Positions 26,813-36,063 of a DNA stretch of 64,000 bases are shown here, piece by piece. The stretch lies in contig NZ_VZPP01000002.1 of assembly GCF_008801475.1 (NCBI RefSeq), forward strand, positions 62,001 to 126,000, read 5' to 3'. Position 1 is the first letter of the stretch. Every line of letters begins with the position of its first letter. The stretch is from Pseudomonas moorei. Its GTDB lineage: Bacteria > Pseudomonadota > Gammaproteobacteria > Pseudomonadales > Pseudomonadaceae. The notes under the pieces were generated by a model. That model saw nothing but the letters and a program-made list of their open reading frames with translations, had not been told where the DNA came from and did no database searches. Made by a program: the position numbers and the translations under genes.

Positions 26813-27766
26813 ATGAGCGTTCGCGTCGGGATTGTCATGGACCCTATTGCCAGCATTTCCTATAAAAAGGATAGCTCGCTGGCCATGCTGCTGGCTGCGC
26901 AGAAGCGCGGCTGGGAACTGTTCTATATGGAGCAGCGTGACCTGTACCAGGCCGAAGGCCAGGCACGCGCGCGGATGCGTCCGCTGAAGGTCTTCGCCAA
27001 TCCGGAAAAATGGTTCGAACTGGACGCCGAGCAGGACAATCTGCTGAGCGATCTGGACGTGATCCTGATGCGCAAGGATCCGCCGTTCGACATGGAATTC
27101 GTCTACACCACGTATCTGCTCGAGCAAGCCGAAAGCGCTGGCGTGCTGGTGGTCAACAAACCGCAGAGCCTGCGTGACTGCAACGAAAAACTGTTCGCCA
27201 CGCTGTTCCCGCAGTGCACGCCGCCGACCATCGTCAGCCGTCGCCCGGATGTGCTGCGCGAGTTCGCCGACCACCATGGGGACGTGATCCTCAAGCCGCT
27301 GGACGGCATGGGCGGCTCGTCGATCTTCCGCCACACCGCGGGCCACCCGAACCTGTCGGTGATCCTCGAGACCCTGACCCTGCACGGTCAGCAGCAGATC
27401 ATGATCCAGGGTTACCTGCCTGCCATCGTCGATGGTGACAAACGCATCCTGATGATCGACGGCGAACCGGTGGACTACTGCCTGGCGCGCATTCCGGCTG
27501 CCGGCGAAACCCGTGGCAACCTGGCCGCCGGTGGCCGTGGCGAAGCGCGTCCGCTGACCGATAAAGATCGCTGGATCGCCGCGCAAGTCGGCCCGACTCT
27601 GCGCGAAAAGGGCCTGCTGTTCGTAGGCCTGGATGTGATCGGCGAGCATCTGACGGAAATCAACGTCACCAGCCCGACCTGCATTCGCGAGATCGACAAC
27701 GCCTTTGGCACCGACATCGGCGGCCTGCTGATGGATGCCATCGATCAGAAGCTCAAGGCTCGTTGA
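26813..27766 (+). CDS. gshB: Glutathione synthase
   Basis: 317-residue ATP-grasp ligase that joins gamma-glutamylcysteine and glycine to glutathione in the cytosol. Motifs include the start VRVGIVMDPIASISYKKDSS, the ATP-grasp loop ILKPLDGMGGSSIF and the metal/ATP site TEINVTSPTCIREI. Divergent from pilG, as in P. aeruginosa. The ATG at 26813 follows AGGAAAC; length is normal. Confidence 0.97.
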   Translation: MSVRVGIVMDPIASISYKKDSSLAMLLAAQKRGWELFYMEQRDLYQAEGQARARMRPLKVFANPEKWFELDAEQDNLLSDLDVILMRKDPPFDMEFVYTTYLLEQAESAGVLVVNKPQSLRDCNEKLFATLFPQCTPPTIVSRRPDVLREFADHHGDVILKPLDGMGGSSIFRHTAGHPNLSVILETLTLHGQQQIMIQGYLPAIVDGDKRILMIDGEPVDYCLARIPAAGETRGNLAAGGRGEARPLTDKDRWIAAQVGPTLREKGLLFVGLDVIGEHLTEINVTSPTCIREIDNAFGTDIGGLLMDAIDQKLKAR

Positions 27767-27830
27767 AAAGCCAAACCAACATTGCGTTATCATGCGCGGC
27801 CTGTGAAAACGCGATGTTGGTTTCCTTGTC

Positions 27831-28730
27831 ATGACACTCCCGTCCGATCTGCCCGTCGAACTCGCCCACCGTGGCGTGCGCCCGGCCGATCGCCTCGGTT
27901 TTACCCTGTTTCTCGCGGCGCTGATTCACCTGGCCTTGCTGCTGGGTGTCGGCTTCACGATGGTCGAGCCCCAGCAGATCAGCAAAACCCTGGAAATCAC
28001 CCTCGCCACTTTCAAAAGCGAAAGGAAGCCTGAGAAAGCTGATTTCCTCGCCCAGGAAAACCAGCAAGGCAGCGGCACCCTGGATAAAAAGGCCATTCCC
28101 AAGACCACCGAGGTCGCGCCGTTCCAGGACAACAAGGTGCAGAAAGTCACGCCACCGCCGGCGGCCAAGCCTGAAGTGCGGGACGCTCCGCCCAAGGCTG
28201 CCGTGACCACCGTCGCGCCGAAGCCGAAAAAAACCGCCGCCAAGACCGAAGAGCCCAAAACCGACATCAAACCCGCGGTCGCCGCGCCAACGTTTGACAC
28301 CGAACAGTTATCCAGCGACATCGCCAGCCTGGAAGCGGAACTGGCCAACGAACAACAGTTGTACGCCAAGCGCCCGCGCATCCATCGCCTGAGCGCCGCC
28401 TCGACCATGAAAGACAAGGGCGCCTGGTACAAGGACGAATGGCGCAAGAAGGTCGAGCGCATCGGCAACCTCAATTACCCCGACGAAGCCCGGCGCAAGC
28501 AGATTTACGGCAATTTGCGCCTGATGGTGTCGATCAACCGGGACGGTTCGCTGTATGAGGTGCTGGTGCTGGAGTCTTCCGGGCAACCGTTGCTCGATCA
28601 GGCGGCCCAGCGCATCGTGCGGCTGGCAGCGCCCTTTGCTCCGTTTACCGGGGATCTGTCGGATATTGACCGCCTGGAAATCATTCGCACCTGGAAGTTT
28701 GCCCGCGGCGATCGCCTCTCAAGCAACTGA
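27831..28730 (+). CDS. Energy transducer TonB (TonB3-like)
   Basis: 299-residue TonB-family protein linking the proton motive force to outer-membrane processes. A single N-terminal membrane helix (LGFTLFLAALIHLALLLGVG, residues 25-45) is followed by a Pro/Lys/Ala-rich periplasmic spacer (about 65-150) and a C-terminal TonB domain (YPDEARRKQIYGNLRLMVSI, then LVLESSGQPLLDQAA). The position between gshB and algH/yqgE is that of P. aeruginosa tonB3, which is needed for twitching and pilus assembly rather than iron uptake. The 64 nt gap after gshB suggests co-transcription. Confidence 0.9.
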   Translation: MTLPSDLPVELAHRGVRPADRLGFTLFLAALIHLALLLGVGFTMVEPQQISKTLEITLATFKSERKPEKADFLAQENQQGSGTLDKKAIPKTTEVAPFQDNKVQKVTPPPAAKPEVRDAPPKAAVTTVAPKPKKTAAKTEEPKTDIKPAVAAPTFDTEQLSSDIASLEAELANEQQLYAKRPRIHRLSAASTMKDKGAWYKDEWRKKVERIGNLNYPDEARRKQIYGNLRLMVSINRDGSLYEVLVLESSGQPLLDQAAQRIVRLAAPFAPFTGDLSDIDRLEIIRTWKFARGDRLSSN

Positions 28731-28748
28731 TACCAACCCAAATCCCCC

Positions 28749-28851
28749 TGTAGGAGCGAGCTTGCTCGCGATAAATCTGAGAGCACCGCGTAGTATCAAC
28801 CTTGCGGCGTTATCGTTGACGACCATCGCGAGCAAGCTCGCTCCTACAGGG
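28749..28851. repeat. REP doublet between tonB3 and algH
   Basis: CTGTAGGAGCGAGCTTGCTCGCG (28749-28771) and CATCGCGAGCAAGCTCGCTCC (28824-28844) form an inverted REP pair about 100 nt long, located 19 nt after the tonB-like stop. Confidence 0.9.
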
Positions 28852-28934
28852 TTTGTGTCGCCAACAGCAATTTGCGGCATTTCCTGCGCATCCCCAGCTT
28901 GTCAGTTCGCCCCTCCAACGCCACACTAGCGCTC

Positions 28935-29507
28935 ATGAAAAACGTCAGCCCCAGCTACCTCAAGCACCACTTCCTGATCGCCATGCCACACATGGTCGAC
29001 CCGAACTTTGCGCACACCTTGACCTACATCGTCGAGCACACGGCCAATGGTGCCATGGGGCTGGTGGTCAACCGTCCGCAGGACCTGAACCTGGCCGATA
29101 TCCTCGAGCAATTGCGCCCGGATATCGAACCTCCTGCACTCTGCCAGCACGTGCCGATTTTCATCGGCGGCCCGGTGCAGACCGATCGCGGGTTTGTCCT
29201 GCATCCCTCGGGGCAGCGCTATCAGGCGACCGTTGATCTGGAAGGCGATTTATCCCTGTCGACCTCCCAGGACGTGCTGTTCGCCATCGCCGATGGCGTC
29301 GGCCCGGCGAAAAGCCTGATCGCCCTCGGGTATGCCGGCTGGGAAGCCGGGCAACTGGAAGCCGAACTGGCGCAGAACGCCTGGCTGACCTGCCCGTTCG
29401 ACGCTGACGTCCTGTTCAACACCAGCAGTGAATTGCGCCTGGAAGCGGCCGCCAAACATCTGGGCGTCAACCTCAGCCTGCTCACCAGCCAGGCGGGGCA
29501 CGCCTGA
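28935..29507 (+). CDS. algH: YqgE/AlgH family protein
   Basis: 190-residue member of the UPF0301 (YqgE/AlgH) family, with the conserved start LKHHFLIAMPHMVDPNFAHT and segments NGAMGLVVNRP and FIGGPVQTDRGFVLH. The biochemical role is unsettled; in P. aeruginosa the gene was first tied to alginate regulation. The ATG at 28935 gives family length, so the frame from 28872 is rejected. It overlaps ruvX by 1 nt and heads the algH-ruvX-pyrR-pyrB-pyrC' run. Confidence 0.92.
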   Translation: MKNVSPSYLKHHFLIAMPHMVDPNFAHTLTYIVEHTANGAMGLVVNRPQDLNLADILEQLRPDIEPPALCQHVPIFIGGPVQTDRGFVLHPSGQRYQATVDLEGDLSLSTSQDVLFAIADGVGPAKSLIALGYAGWEAGQLEAELAQNAWLTCPFDADVLFNTSSELRLEAAAKHLGVNLSLLTSQAGHA

Positions 29508-29944
29508 TGGCCCTGCGGCTGATCCTGGGATTCGACTACGGCACCAAACAGATCGGCGTTGCGGTAGGCCAGGTGATTACCGGCCAGGCCCGCGAACTGT
29601 GCACCCTGAAAGCGCAGAACGGCATTCCCGACTGGGATCAGGTCGAAGCCCTGATCAAGGAATGGAAGCCCGACGCCGTGGTGGTCGGCCTGCCGCTGAA
29701 CATGGACGGCACGCCCAGCGAGATGTGCGCCCGCGCGGAAAAGTTCGCCCGCCGCCTGAACGGTCGTTTCAATCTGCCCTTCTATACCCACGACGAACGC
29801 CTGACCACGTTCGAAGCCAAAGGCGAACGACGTGATCGTGGCGGCCAGAAAGGCAGTTACCGCGATAACCCGGTCGATGCCATCGCCGCCGCCCTGTTGC
29901 TGCAAGGCTGGCTCGACGAAAACAGCGCATTGTTCGAATCCTGA
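29507..29944 (+). CDS. ruvX: Putative pre-16S rRNA nuclease / Holliday junction resolvase YqgF
   Basis: 145-residue RNase H-fold nuclease of the YqgF/RuvX family, thought to process the 5' end of 16S rRNA. Catalytic Asp in [15 protein letters not shown], then [10 protein letters not shown] and the C-terminal THDERLTT acidic motif. It begins with the last base of the algH stop, so translation is coupled. Length is usual. The resolvase name in databases is a homology label. Confidence 0.94.
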   Translation: MALRLILGFDYGTKQIGVAVGQVITGQARELCTLKAQNGIPDWDQVEALIKEWKPDAVVVGLPLNMDGTPSEMCARAEKFARRLNGRFNLPFYTHDERLTTFEAKGERRDRGGQKGSYRDNPVDAIAAALLLQGWLDENSALFES

Positions 29945-30038
29945 TGCACCTAACCCTGAAGAGTCGCCACGCGCCTCTTTTAGCTACAACCCGAGCCAAC
30001 CCAAGCACAACCCGACTCGGGCCCAAGAAGGAGCAACC

Positions 30039-30542
30039 ATGAGCCTGCCCAATCCCACCGAACTGATCAGCCAGATGGCGATCCGTCTCAAGGCACACCT
30101 GGAACACCGTGGCATCAGCGAACCGCGCTTCATCGGTATTCGTACCGGCGGCGTCTGGGTCGCCCAGGCTCTGCTCAAAGAGCTGGGCAGCCACGAGCCC
30201 CTCGGCACGCTCGATGTTTCCTTCTACCGCGACGACTTCAGCCAGAACGGCCTGCACCCGCAAGTGCGTCCGTCTGCCCTGCCGTTCGAAATCGAAGGCC
30301 AGCACCTGGTGCTGATCGACGACGTACTGATGAGCGGCCGGACCATCCGCGCGGCCATGAACGAACTCTTCGACTACGGGCGTCCGGCCAGCGTGACGCT
30401 GGTCTGCCTGCTGGACCTGGACGCCGGCGAGCTGCCGATCCGCCCGAACGTGGTCGGTGCGACGCTGTCACTCGCGGCCCACGAGCGCGTGAAGCTGTCC
30501 GGCCCGGAGCTCAAGCTCGAAGTGCAAGACCTCGCCCTTTAA
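30039..30542 (+). CDS. pyrR: Bifunctional pyr operon regulator / uracil phosphoribosyltransferase PyrR
   Basis: 167-residue phosphoribosyltransferase-fold protein with the PRPP motif [20 protein letters not shown] and [14 protein letters not shown]. In Gram-positive bacteria PyrR attenuates pyr mRNA; in pseudomonads it sits with pyrB and has been tied to pyr regulation, with less certain RNA binding. The ATG at 30039 follows AAGAAGGAG; the longer frame from 29832 only shadows ruvX. pyrB starts 27 nt later. Confidence 0.94.
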   Translation: MSLPNPTELISQMAIRLKAHLEHRGISEPRFIGIRTGGVWVAQALLKELGSHEPLGTLDVSFYRDDFSQNGLHPQVRPSALPFEIEGQHLVLIDDVLMSGRTIRAAMNELFDYGRPASVTLVCLLDLDAGELPIRPNVVGATLSLAAHERVKLSGPELKLEVQDLAL

Positions 30543-30569
30543 TTCGCCCTATTGAGAGTCCCCCTTGCG

Positions 30570-31574
30570 ATGACGCCTCTAGAAACCAAGCGCCCGCTGC
30601 AGCTCAATGATCAGGGCCAGCTGCGCCACTTCCTCTCGCTCGACGGTTTGCGCCGCGAGCTGCTGACGGAAATCCTCGACACCGCCGACTCGTTCCTCGA
30701 AGTCGGCGCCCGGGCGGTGAAGAAAGTCCCGCTGCTGCGCGGCAAGACCGTGTGCAACGTGTTCTTCGAGAACTCCACCCGCACCCGCACCACCTTCGAA
30801 CTGGCGGCCCAGCGCCTGTCGGCTGACGTGATCACTTTGAACGTGTCCACGTCGTCGGCGAGCAAGGGTGAAACCCTGCTCGACACCTTGCGCAACCTGG
30901 AAGCCATGGCGGCCGACATGTTCGTCGTGCGTCACGGTGACTCCGGCGCCGCGCACTTCATCGCCGAGCATGTCTGCCCGCAAGTGGCGATCATCAACGG
31001 CGGCGACGGCCGTCACGCCCACCCGACCCAGGGCATGCTCGACATGCTCACCATCCGCCGGCACAAGGGCGGCTTCGAGAACCTCTCGGTGGCCATCGTC
31101 GGCGACATCCTGCACTCGCGGGTGGCGCGCTCGAACATGCTCGCGCTGAAGACCCTGGGCTGCCCCGATATCCGCGTAATCGCCCCGAAAACCCTGCTGC
31201 CGATCGGTATCGAACAATACGGCGTGAAGGTCTACACCGACATGACCGAAGGCCTGAAAGACGTCGACGTGGTGATCATGTTGCGCCTGCAGCGCGAGCG
31301 CATGACCGGCGGCCTGCTGCCGAGCGAAGGCGAGTTCTACCGCCTGTTCGGCCTGACCACCGCGCGCCTGGCCGGCGCCAAGCCCGATGCCATCGTGATG
31401 CACCCGGGGCCGATCAACCGTGGCGTGGAGATTGAGTCGGCGGTGGCCGACGGCCCGCACTCGGTGATCCTCAATCAGGTGACCTACGGCATCGCCATTC
31501 GTATGGCCGTGCTGTCCATGGCCATGAGCGGGCAGACAGCCCAGCGCCAATTCGAGCAGGAGAACGCCCAGTGA
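30570..31574 (+). CDS. pyrB: Aspartate carbamoyltransferase catalytic subunit PyrB
   Basis: 334-residue enzyme of the first committed pyrimidine step: carbamoyl phosphate plus aspartate to carbamoyl aspartate. Carbamoyl-phosphate motif [15 protein letters not shown], and [11 protein letters not shown] near the C-terminus. Pseudomonas ATCases are class A dodecamers of PyrB with the inactive dihydroorotase PyrC', encoded next with a 4 nt overlap. The N-terminal extension before LLTEILD fits this class, in which nucleotides inhibit through PyrB. The ATG at 30570 gives the known length. Confidence 0.97.
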   Translation: MTPLETKRPLQLNDQGQLRHFLSLDGLRRELLTEILDTADSFLEVGARAVKKVPLLRGKTVCNVFFENSTRTRTTFELAAQRLSADVITLNVSTSSASKGETLLDTLRNLEAMAADMFVVRHGDSGAAHFIAEHVCPQVAIINGGDGRHAHPTQGMLDMLTIRRHKGGFENLSVAIVGDILHSRVARSNMLALKTLGCPDIRVIAPKTLLPIGIEQYGVKVYTDMTEGLKDVDVVIMLRLQRERMTGGLLPSEGEFYRLFGLTTARLAGAKPDAIVMHPGPINRGVEIESAVADGPHSVILNQVTYGIAIRMAVLSMAMSGQTAQRQFEQENAQ

Positions 31575-32842
31575 AGCTCAGCATTCTCGGCGCCCGCGTG
31601 ATCGATCCAGCCAGCGGCCTGGATCAAGTAACCGATATCCACATTGAAGCCTGCAAGATCGTCGCCATTGGCGCCGCACCGGCCGGTTTTGTCGCCGTCG
31701 ACACCCTCGACGCCAAAGGCCTGGTGGCCGCCCCTGGCCTGGTTGACCTCAACGTTGCCCTGCGCGAGCCGGGCTACAGCCGTAAAGGCTCGATCGTCAG
31801 CGAAACCCGCGCAGCTGCGGCCGGTGGCGTGACCAGCCTGTGCTGCCCGCCAAAAACCAAACCGGTACTGGACACCTCGGCGGTGGCCGAACTGATCCTC
31901 GACCGCGCCCGCGAGGCCGGCAACACCAAAGTCTTCCCGATCGGCGCCCTGAGCAAAGGCCTGGACGGCGAACAGCTGGCAGAGCTGGTCGCGCTGCGCG
32001 ATGCCGGCTGCGTAGCCTTCGGCAACGGACTGGAGAGCTTCCGCAACACCCGTACCCTGTGCCGGGCACTGGAGTACGCGGCAACCTTCGACCTGACGGT
32101 GATTTTCAATTCCCAGGACCATGATCTGGCCGAAGGTGGTTTGGCCCACGAAGGCCCGACCGCCAGCTTCCTCGGCTTGCCGGGCATTCCGGAAACCGCC
32201 GAGACCGTGGCCCTGGCCCGGGACCTGTTGCTGGTCGAGCAAACCGGCGTGCGCGCGCACTTCAGCCAACTCACCAGCGCGCGCGGTGTGGCCCTGATCG
32301 CCCAGGCCCAGGCCCGCGGCCTGAAGGTTACGGCGGATGTCGCCCTGTACCAGCTGATCCTGACGGACGAAGCGCTGATCGACTTCAACAGCCTGTATCA
32401 CGTCCAGCCTCCGCTCCGTACCGGCGCCGACCGCGAGGGCCTGCGCGCGGCAGTGAAGTCGGGCGTGGTTTCGGCGATTTCCAGCCACCACCAACCCCAC
32501 GAGCGCGATGCCAAGCTGGCGCCGTTCGGTGCCACCGAGCCCGGCATCAGCAGCGTCGAACTGCTGCTGCCATTGGCGATGACACTGGTGGAAGACGGTT
32601 TGCTGGACTTGCCGACCCTGCTGGCGCGCCTTGGCGCCGGTCCTGCCGAGGCCTTGCGCCTGCCGGCGGGCAAACTGGCGGTGGGTGGTGCGGCGGATAT
32701 CGTGCTGTTCGACCCCGCGGCCTCGACCGTGGCCGGGGAAACCTGGCTGTCCAAAGGCGAGAACTGCCCGTTCATCGGACACAGCCTGCCGGGCCTGGTG
32801 CGTTACACCCTGGTGGATGGACGGATCAGTCACCAGGCATAA
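31571..32842 (+). CDS. pyrC': Inactive dihydroorotase-like ATCase subunit PyrC'
   Basis: 423-residue amidohydrolase-fold protein that serves as structural partner of PyrB in the class A ATCase complex. Where active dihydroorotases have a metal-binding DxHxH in front of LREPG, this sequence reads [13 protein letters not shown], so both histidines are gone and it should lack dihydroorotase activity; the true pyrC must lie elsewhere. GTG start at 31571 overlaps the pyrB stop (GTGA), so equal amounts may be made by coupling. Confidence 0.94.
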   Translation: MKLSILGARVIDPASGLDQVTDIHIEACKIVAIGAAPAGFVAVDTLDAKGLVAAPGLVDLNVALREPGYSRKGSIVSETRAAAAGGVTSLCCPPKTKPVLDTSAVAELILDRAREAGNTKVFPIGALSKGLDGEQLAELVALRDAGCVAFGNGLESFRNTRTLCRALEYAATFDLTVIFNSQDHDLAEGGLAHEGPTASFLGLPGIPETAETVALARDLLLVEQTGVRAHFSQLTSARGVALIAQAQARGLKVTADVALYQLILTDEALIDFNSLYHVQPPLRTGADREGLRAAVKSGVVSAISSHHQPHERDAKLAPFGATEPGISSVELLLPLAMTLVEDGLLDLPTLLARLGAGPAEALRLPAGKLAVGGAADIVLFDPAASTVAGETWLSKGENCPFIGHSLPGLVRYTLVDGRISHQA

Positions 32843-32847
32843 AACCT

Positions 32848-32875
32848 GTGGCGAGGGAGCTTGCTCCCTCGCCAC
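32848..32875. terminator. REP palindrome between pyrC' and the TM2 gene
   Basis: Single REP unit of the GTGGCGAGGGAGC type, 13 nt arms around TT, placed between the convergent stops of pyrC' and the TM2 gene. It likely works as a hairpin terminator in both directions. Confidence 0.65.
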
Positions 32876-32881
32876 AATTAA

Positions 32882-33301
32882 TCAGCGGTTCTGCGCGTTA
32901 CGCAGCGAAACCTGATCATTCAGCGTCCAGAAGTCATACAGCACTCCCACGAAGAACAGTCCGCCCGTCAGCAGGTAGATCAAGCCGCTGATCCATTTCC
33001 CCTGATACATCCGGTGCACACCGAACACCCCGAGAAACGTCAGCAGAATCCAGGCAACGTTGTATTCGATCGGTCCGGCGTTGAACCGAAGATCAGCTTC
33101 ACGGTCCATGGACGGGATCAGAAACAGGTCGATCAACCAGCCAATCCCCAGCAAGCCAAAAGTGAAGAACCAGATCGTCCCCGTGACCGGCTTGCCGTAA
33201 TAAAAGCGGTGAGCGCCGGTGAAACCGAAAATCCACAGCAGATAACCGATCACTTTGCTGTGGGTATCTTGATGGGGAACAGGTTGTTGATAGGTGTTCA
33301 T
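32882..33301 (-). CDS. TM2 domain-containing membrane protein
   Basis: 139-residue protein with two TM2-type repeats: residues 17-65 (YLLWIFGFTGAHRFYYGKPV, then GLLGIGWLIDLFLIP) and 80-130 (LLTFLGVFGVHRMYQGKWIS, then GGLFFVGVLYDFWTL). Each repeat has two membrane helices joined by a short loop with the G-(A/V)-HR motif. Molecular function unknown; such proteins occur as solo inner-membrane proteins. Monocistronic and divergent from the NlpC/P60 gene over a 250 nt gap in which I see no clear promoter. Confidence 0.9.
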   Translation of the reverse strand: MNTYQQPVPHQDTHSKVIGYLLWIFGFTGAHRFYYGKPVTGTIWFFTFGLLGIGWLIDLFLIPSMDREADLRFNAGPIEYNVAWILLTFLGVFGVHRMYQGKWISGLIYLLTGGLFFVGVLYDFWTLNDQVSLRNAQNR

Positions 33302-33551
33302 GGATGACCTCGATTCACGCGATAGATAAATATTCTTGAATTCTTTGTGACTTTTTTACGAGCACCCGACGTATGGCAAATGGTACGTTGTCTCCCGTCA
33401 AAGCCTTGTAGCACCTGACTTCTGTCCGACAATTGCGTCTTTTTGCCGCTTATTTGGTTCCGTTGACCCCCAGGTTGAATCGACCAACGGCCTCGGAAGG
33501 GACAAAAAAGCTGTTATAAAGTTGCGCGCTAACCCATACGAGCCCTGCCTA

Positions 33552-34172
33552 ATGCGTCCATTTATAAAGACATGGCTAACCATTTGCCTATTATTGCCAC
33601 TGGCCGCCCACGCCACCAATCGTGAGCAACGTCTTCCGAACGTTAATGGTTACACCCCGAAATCCCATGCTTCTGCTCCTTCGAACAAAAGCAAAAAGTC
33701 AGTCAAACACGCTCAACACCTGGCCAGCAAAAAAAGTGGCCTGGTTCCGCCGATGGCGAACAAGGAAAGCAGCAACGTGCTGAGCCGCGCGGTCAACGTC
33801 CTCGGTACACCGTATCGTTGGGGCGGCAGCAGCCCGAGCAAAGGCTTCGACTGCAGCGGCCTGGTGAAATACGCGTTCAACGACGCCACGTTTGACCTGC
33901 CACGCACTTCCAATGCCATGGCCAGCGGTCACGGCCAGAAAGTCGATCGCAACGACTTGAAGCCGGGCGACCTGATTTTCTTCAACATCAAGAGTCGTCG
34001 AGTCAATCACGTTGCCATCTACCTGGGCAACGACCGCTTCATCCACGCACCGCGTCGTGGCAAGTCGGTGACCATCGACACACTGAAGAAGCCGTACTGG
34101 GAAAACCACTACGCCGTTGCAAAACGGGTTCTGCCAAAAGAACCGCATCAGATGCGGGTTGTTCAGCGCTGA
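33552..34172 (+). CDS. NlpC/P60 family C40 endopeptidase
   Basis: 206-residue exported cell-wall hydrolase. It has a signal peptide (about residues 1-21, MRPFIKTWLTICLLLPLAAHA), a basic Ser/Lys-rich linker, and an NlpC/P60 domain with catalytic Cys in GFDCSGLVKYAF, His in VNHVAIYLGNDRFIHA and a downstream polar residue. It should cut D-Glu-meso-DAP bonds in peptidoglycan. The ATG at 33552 starts the signal peptide; an upstream ATG at 33522 would add 10 polar residues. It occupies the place where pilU lies in P. aeruginosa. Confidence 0.9.
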   Translation: MRPFIKTWLTICLLLPLAAHATNREQRLPNVNGYTPKSHASAPSNKSKKSVKHAQHLASKKSGLVPPMANKESSNVLSRAVNVLGTPYRWGGSSPSKGFDCSGLVKYAFNDATFDLPRTSNAMASGHGQKVDRNDLKPGDLIFFNIKSRRVNHVAIYLGNDRFIHAPRRGKSVTIDTLKKPYWENHYAVAKRVLPKEPHQMRVVQR

Positions 34173-34205
34173 TTTGAAAACGCCTGCCTCCCGAGGCAGG
34201 CATTT

Positions 34206-34233
34206 GTGGCGAGGGAGCTTGCTCCCTCGCCAC
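34206..34233. terminator. REP palindrome between the NlpC/P60 gene and pilT
   Basis: Single 28 nt REP unit (GTGGCGAGGGAGC, TT, mirrored arm) between the convergent 3' ends of the NlpC/P60 gene and pilT. The same element is used at the mdcR-madM and pyrC'-TM2 junctions. Confidence 0.65.
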
Positions 34234-34250
34234 AATGCTGTACCAGCCCC

Positions 34251-35285
34251 TCAGAAATTATCCGGCGACCGCGCCTTCTCCCGCGCATGGTCGCGAGTGA
34301 CCAGGCCCTTGGTCACCAGGTCCTTCAGGCTCATGTCCAGCGTCTGCATGCCCAGCGACCCTCCTGCCTGAATCGATGAATACATCTGCGCCACCTTGTC
34401 TTCACGGATCAGGTTTCGGATCGCCGACGTGCCGAGCATGATCTCGTGGGCGGCTGTACGCCCGCCGCCGATCTTCTTGACCAGGGTTTGGGAAACCACT
34501 GCCAGCAACGATTCGGACAGCATCGAACGCACCATCGACTTTTCATCCCCCGGAAACACGTCGATGATCCGGTCAATGGTCTTCGCCGCCGAGGTGGTGT
34601 GCATCGTGCCGAACACCAGATGACCGGTTTCGGCGGCGGTCAGCGCCAGGCGAATGGTTTCCAGGTCGCGCATCTCGCCGACCAGAATGACATCCGGGTC
34701 TTCGCGCAGGGCCGAACGCAAGGCCGTGGCAAAGCTGCGGGTATCACGGTGGACCTCACGCTGATTGATCAGGCATTTGCGCGATTCGTGGACGAACTCG
34801 ACAGGGTCTTCAATAGTGAGGATATGGTGGTGGCGATGATTGTTCAGATAATCGATCATCGCCGCCAGCGTCGTGGACTTGCCGGAGCCGGTCGGGCCGG
34901 TCACCAGCACCAGGCCACGGGGAGCGTCGGTCATTTTGCGAAACACATCACCCATGCCCAACTCCTCCATGCTCAAGACCCTGGAGGGAATGGTGCGAAA
35001 CACGGCGCCAGCACCGCGGCTCTGGTTGAACGCGTTGACCCGAAAACGCGCCACGCCGGGCAATTCAAAGGAAAAGTCGGTTTCCAGGTGCTTCTCGAAG
35101 TCCGCCCGCTGGGTGTCGTTCATGATGTCGTAGATCAGCGCCTGCACTTCCTTGTGGTCCAGAGGCGGCAGGTTGATGCGCCGCACATCGCCATCAACCC
35201 GAATCATCGGTGGCAGGCCCGCGGACAGGTGCAGGTCGGATGCTCCTTGTTTGGCGCTGAACGCCAGCAGCTCAGTGATATCCAT
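34251..35285 (-). CDS. pilT: Type IV pilus retraction ATPase PilT
   Basis: 344-residue hexameric secretion ATPase that powers pilus retraction at the inner-membrane base. Walker A GPTGSGKSTT, Asp box with LTIEDPVEFVHE, Walker B VILVGEMRDLET, His box GHLVFGTMHTTSA and the C-terminal AIRNLIREDK motif needed for retraction are all intact. The start MDITELLAFSAKQGASDLHL fits the family; the frame up to 35942 is the yggS shadow. Divergent from yggS. The accessory retraction gene pilU, adjacent in P. aeruginosa, is missing here. Confidence 0.96.
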   Translation of the reverse strand: MDITELLAFSAKQGASDLHLSAGLPPMIRVDGDVRRINLPPLDHKEVQALIYDIMNDTQRADFEKHLETDFSFELPGVARFRVNAFNQSRGAGAVFRTIPSRVLSMEELGMGDVFRKMTDAPRGLVLVTGPTGSGKSTTLAAMIDYLNNHRHHHILTIEDPVEFVHESRKCLINQREVHRDTRSFATALRSALREDPDVILVGEMRDLETIRLALTAAETGHLVFGTMHTTSAAKTIDRIIDVFPGDEKSMVRSMLSESLLAVVSQTLVKKIGGGRTAAHEIMLGTSAIRNLIREDKVAQMYSSIQAGGSLGMQTLDMSLKDLVTKGLVTRDHAREKARSPDNF

Positions 35286-35342
35286 AGCACTCCTCAATTC
35301 CAGTAGAATGCCGCCAACCTCAGACCCGCTGGCGCCTCTTGA

Positions 35343-36029
35343 ATGTCCACGATAGCAGACAACATTGAACTGGTTAGTTCGCGCATCCGCGCCGCCGCCC
35401 TCGCCGCCAACCGGGACGAACACAGCGTCCAGTTGCTGGCCGTGAGCAAGACCAAACCCGCACAAGCCCTGCGCGACGCCTATGCCGCCGGCTTGCGCGA
35501 CTTTGGCGAAAACTACCTGCAGGAAGCCCTCGGCAAGCAGCTCGAATTGGCCGACCTGCCCTTGATCTGGCACTTCATCGGCCCCATTCAATCGAACAAG
35601 ACTCGCGCAATCGCCGAGCACTTCGCCTGGGTGCATTCCGTGGATCGCCTGAAAATTGCTCAACGCTTGTCCGAACAACGACCTGCCGATTTGCCACCGT
35701 TGAACATCTGCATCCAGGTCAATGTCAGCGGTGAGGCCAGTAAATCCGGCTGCACCCCGGCCGACCTGCCGGCCCTGGCCAATGCCATCAGTGCCCTGCC
35801 ACGCCTCAAGTTGCGCGGATTGATGGCGATTCCCGAGCCGACTGAAGATCGCGCCGCCCAGGATGCCGCCTTTGCTGCCGTGCAGAACCTGCAAGCCAGC
35901 CTCAATCTGCCGCTCGACACACTTTCCATGGGCATGAGCCACGATCTCGAATCGGCCATCGCTCAGGGCGCCACCTGGGTCCGCATTGGTACGGCCCTGT
36001 TTGGCGCTCGCGACTATTCACAGCCTTGA
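35343..36029 (+). CDS. yggS: PLP homeostasis protein YggS
   Basis: 228-residue PLP-binding TIM-barrel protein (COG0325) with no known catalytic turnover, involved in vitamin B6 and amino-acid balance. PLP-lysine motif LLAVSKTKPAQAL, then FGENYLQEALGK, WHFIGPIQSNKT and the end SMGMSHDLESAI. It begins a plus-strand run with proC and yggT, the usual order across bacteria. The gap to pilT is 57 nt, so the divergent promoters must be short or overlap. Confidence 0.95.
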   Translation: MSTIADNIELVSSRIRAAALAANRDEHSVQLLAVSKTKPAQALRDAYAAGLRDFGENYLQEALGKQLELADLPLIWHFIGPIQSNKTRAIAEHFAWVHSVDRLKIAQRLSEQRPADLPPLNICIQVNVSGEASKSGCTPADLPALANAISALPRLKLRGLMAIPEPTEDRAAQDAAFAAVQNLQASLNLPLDTLSMGMSHDLESAIAQGATWVRIGTALFGARDYSQP

Positions 36030-36063
36030 TCCATGGCTTACACACTTTTGATAAGGACCTGAC

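Noticed and set aside
32882..34172. TM2 and NlpC/P60 genes as a defence or toxin island
   Set aside because: Both are ordinary single-copy families in pseudomonads, with base composition like their neighbours and no mobile-element marks.
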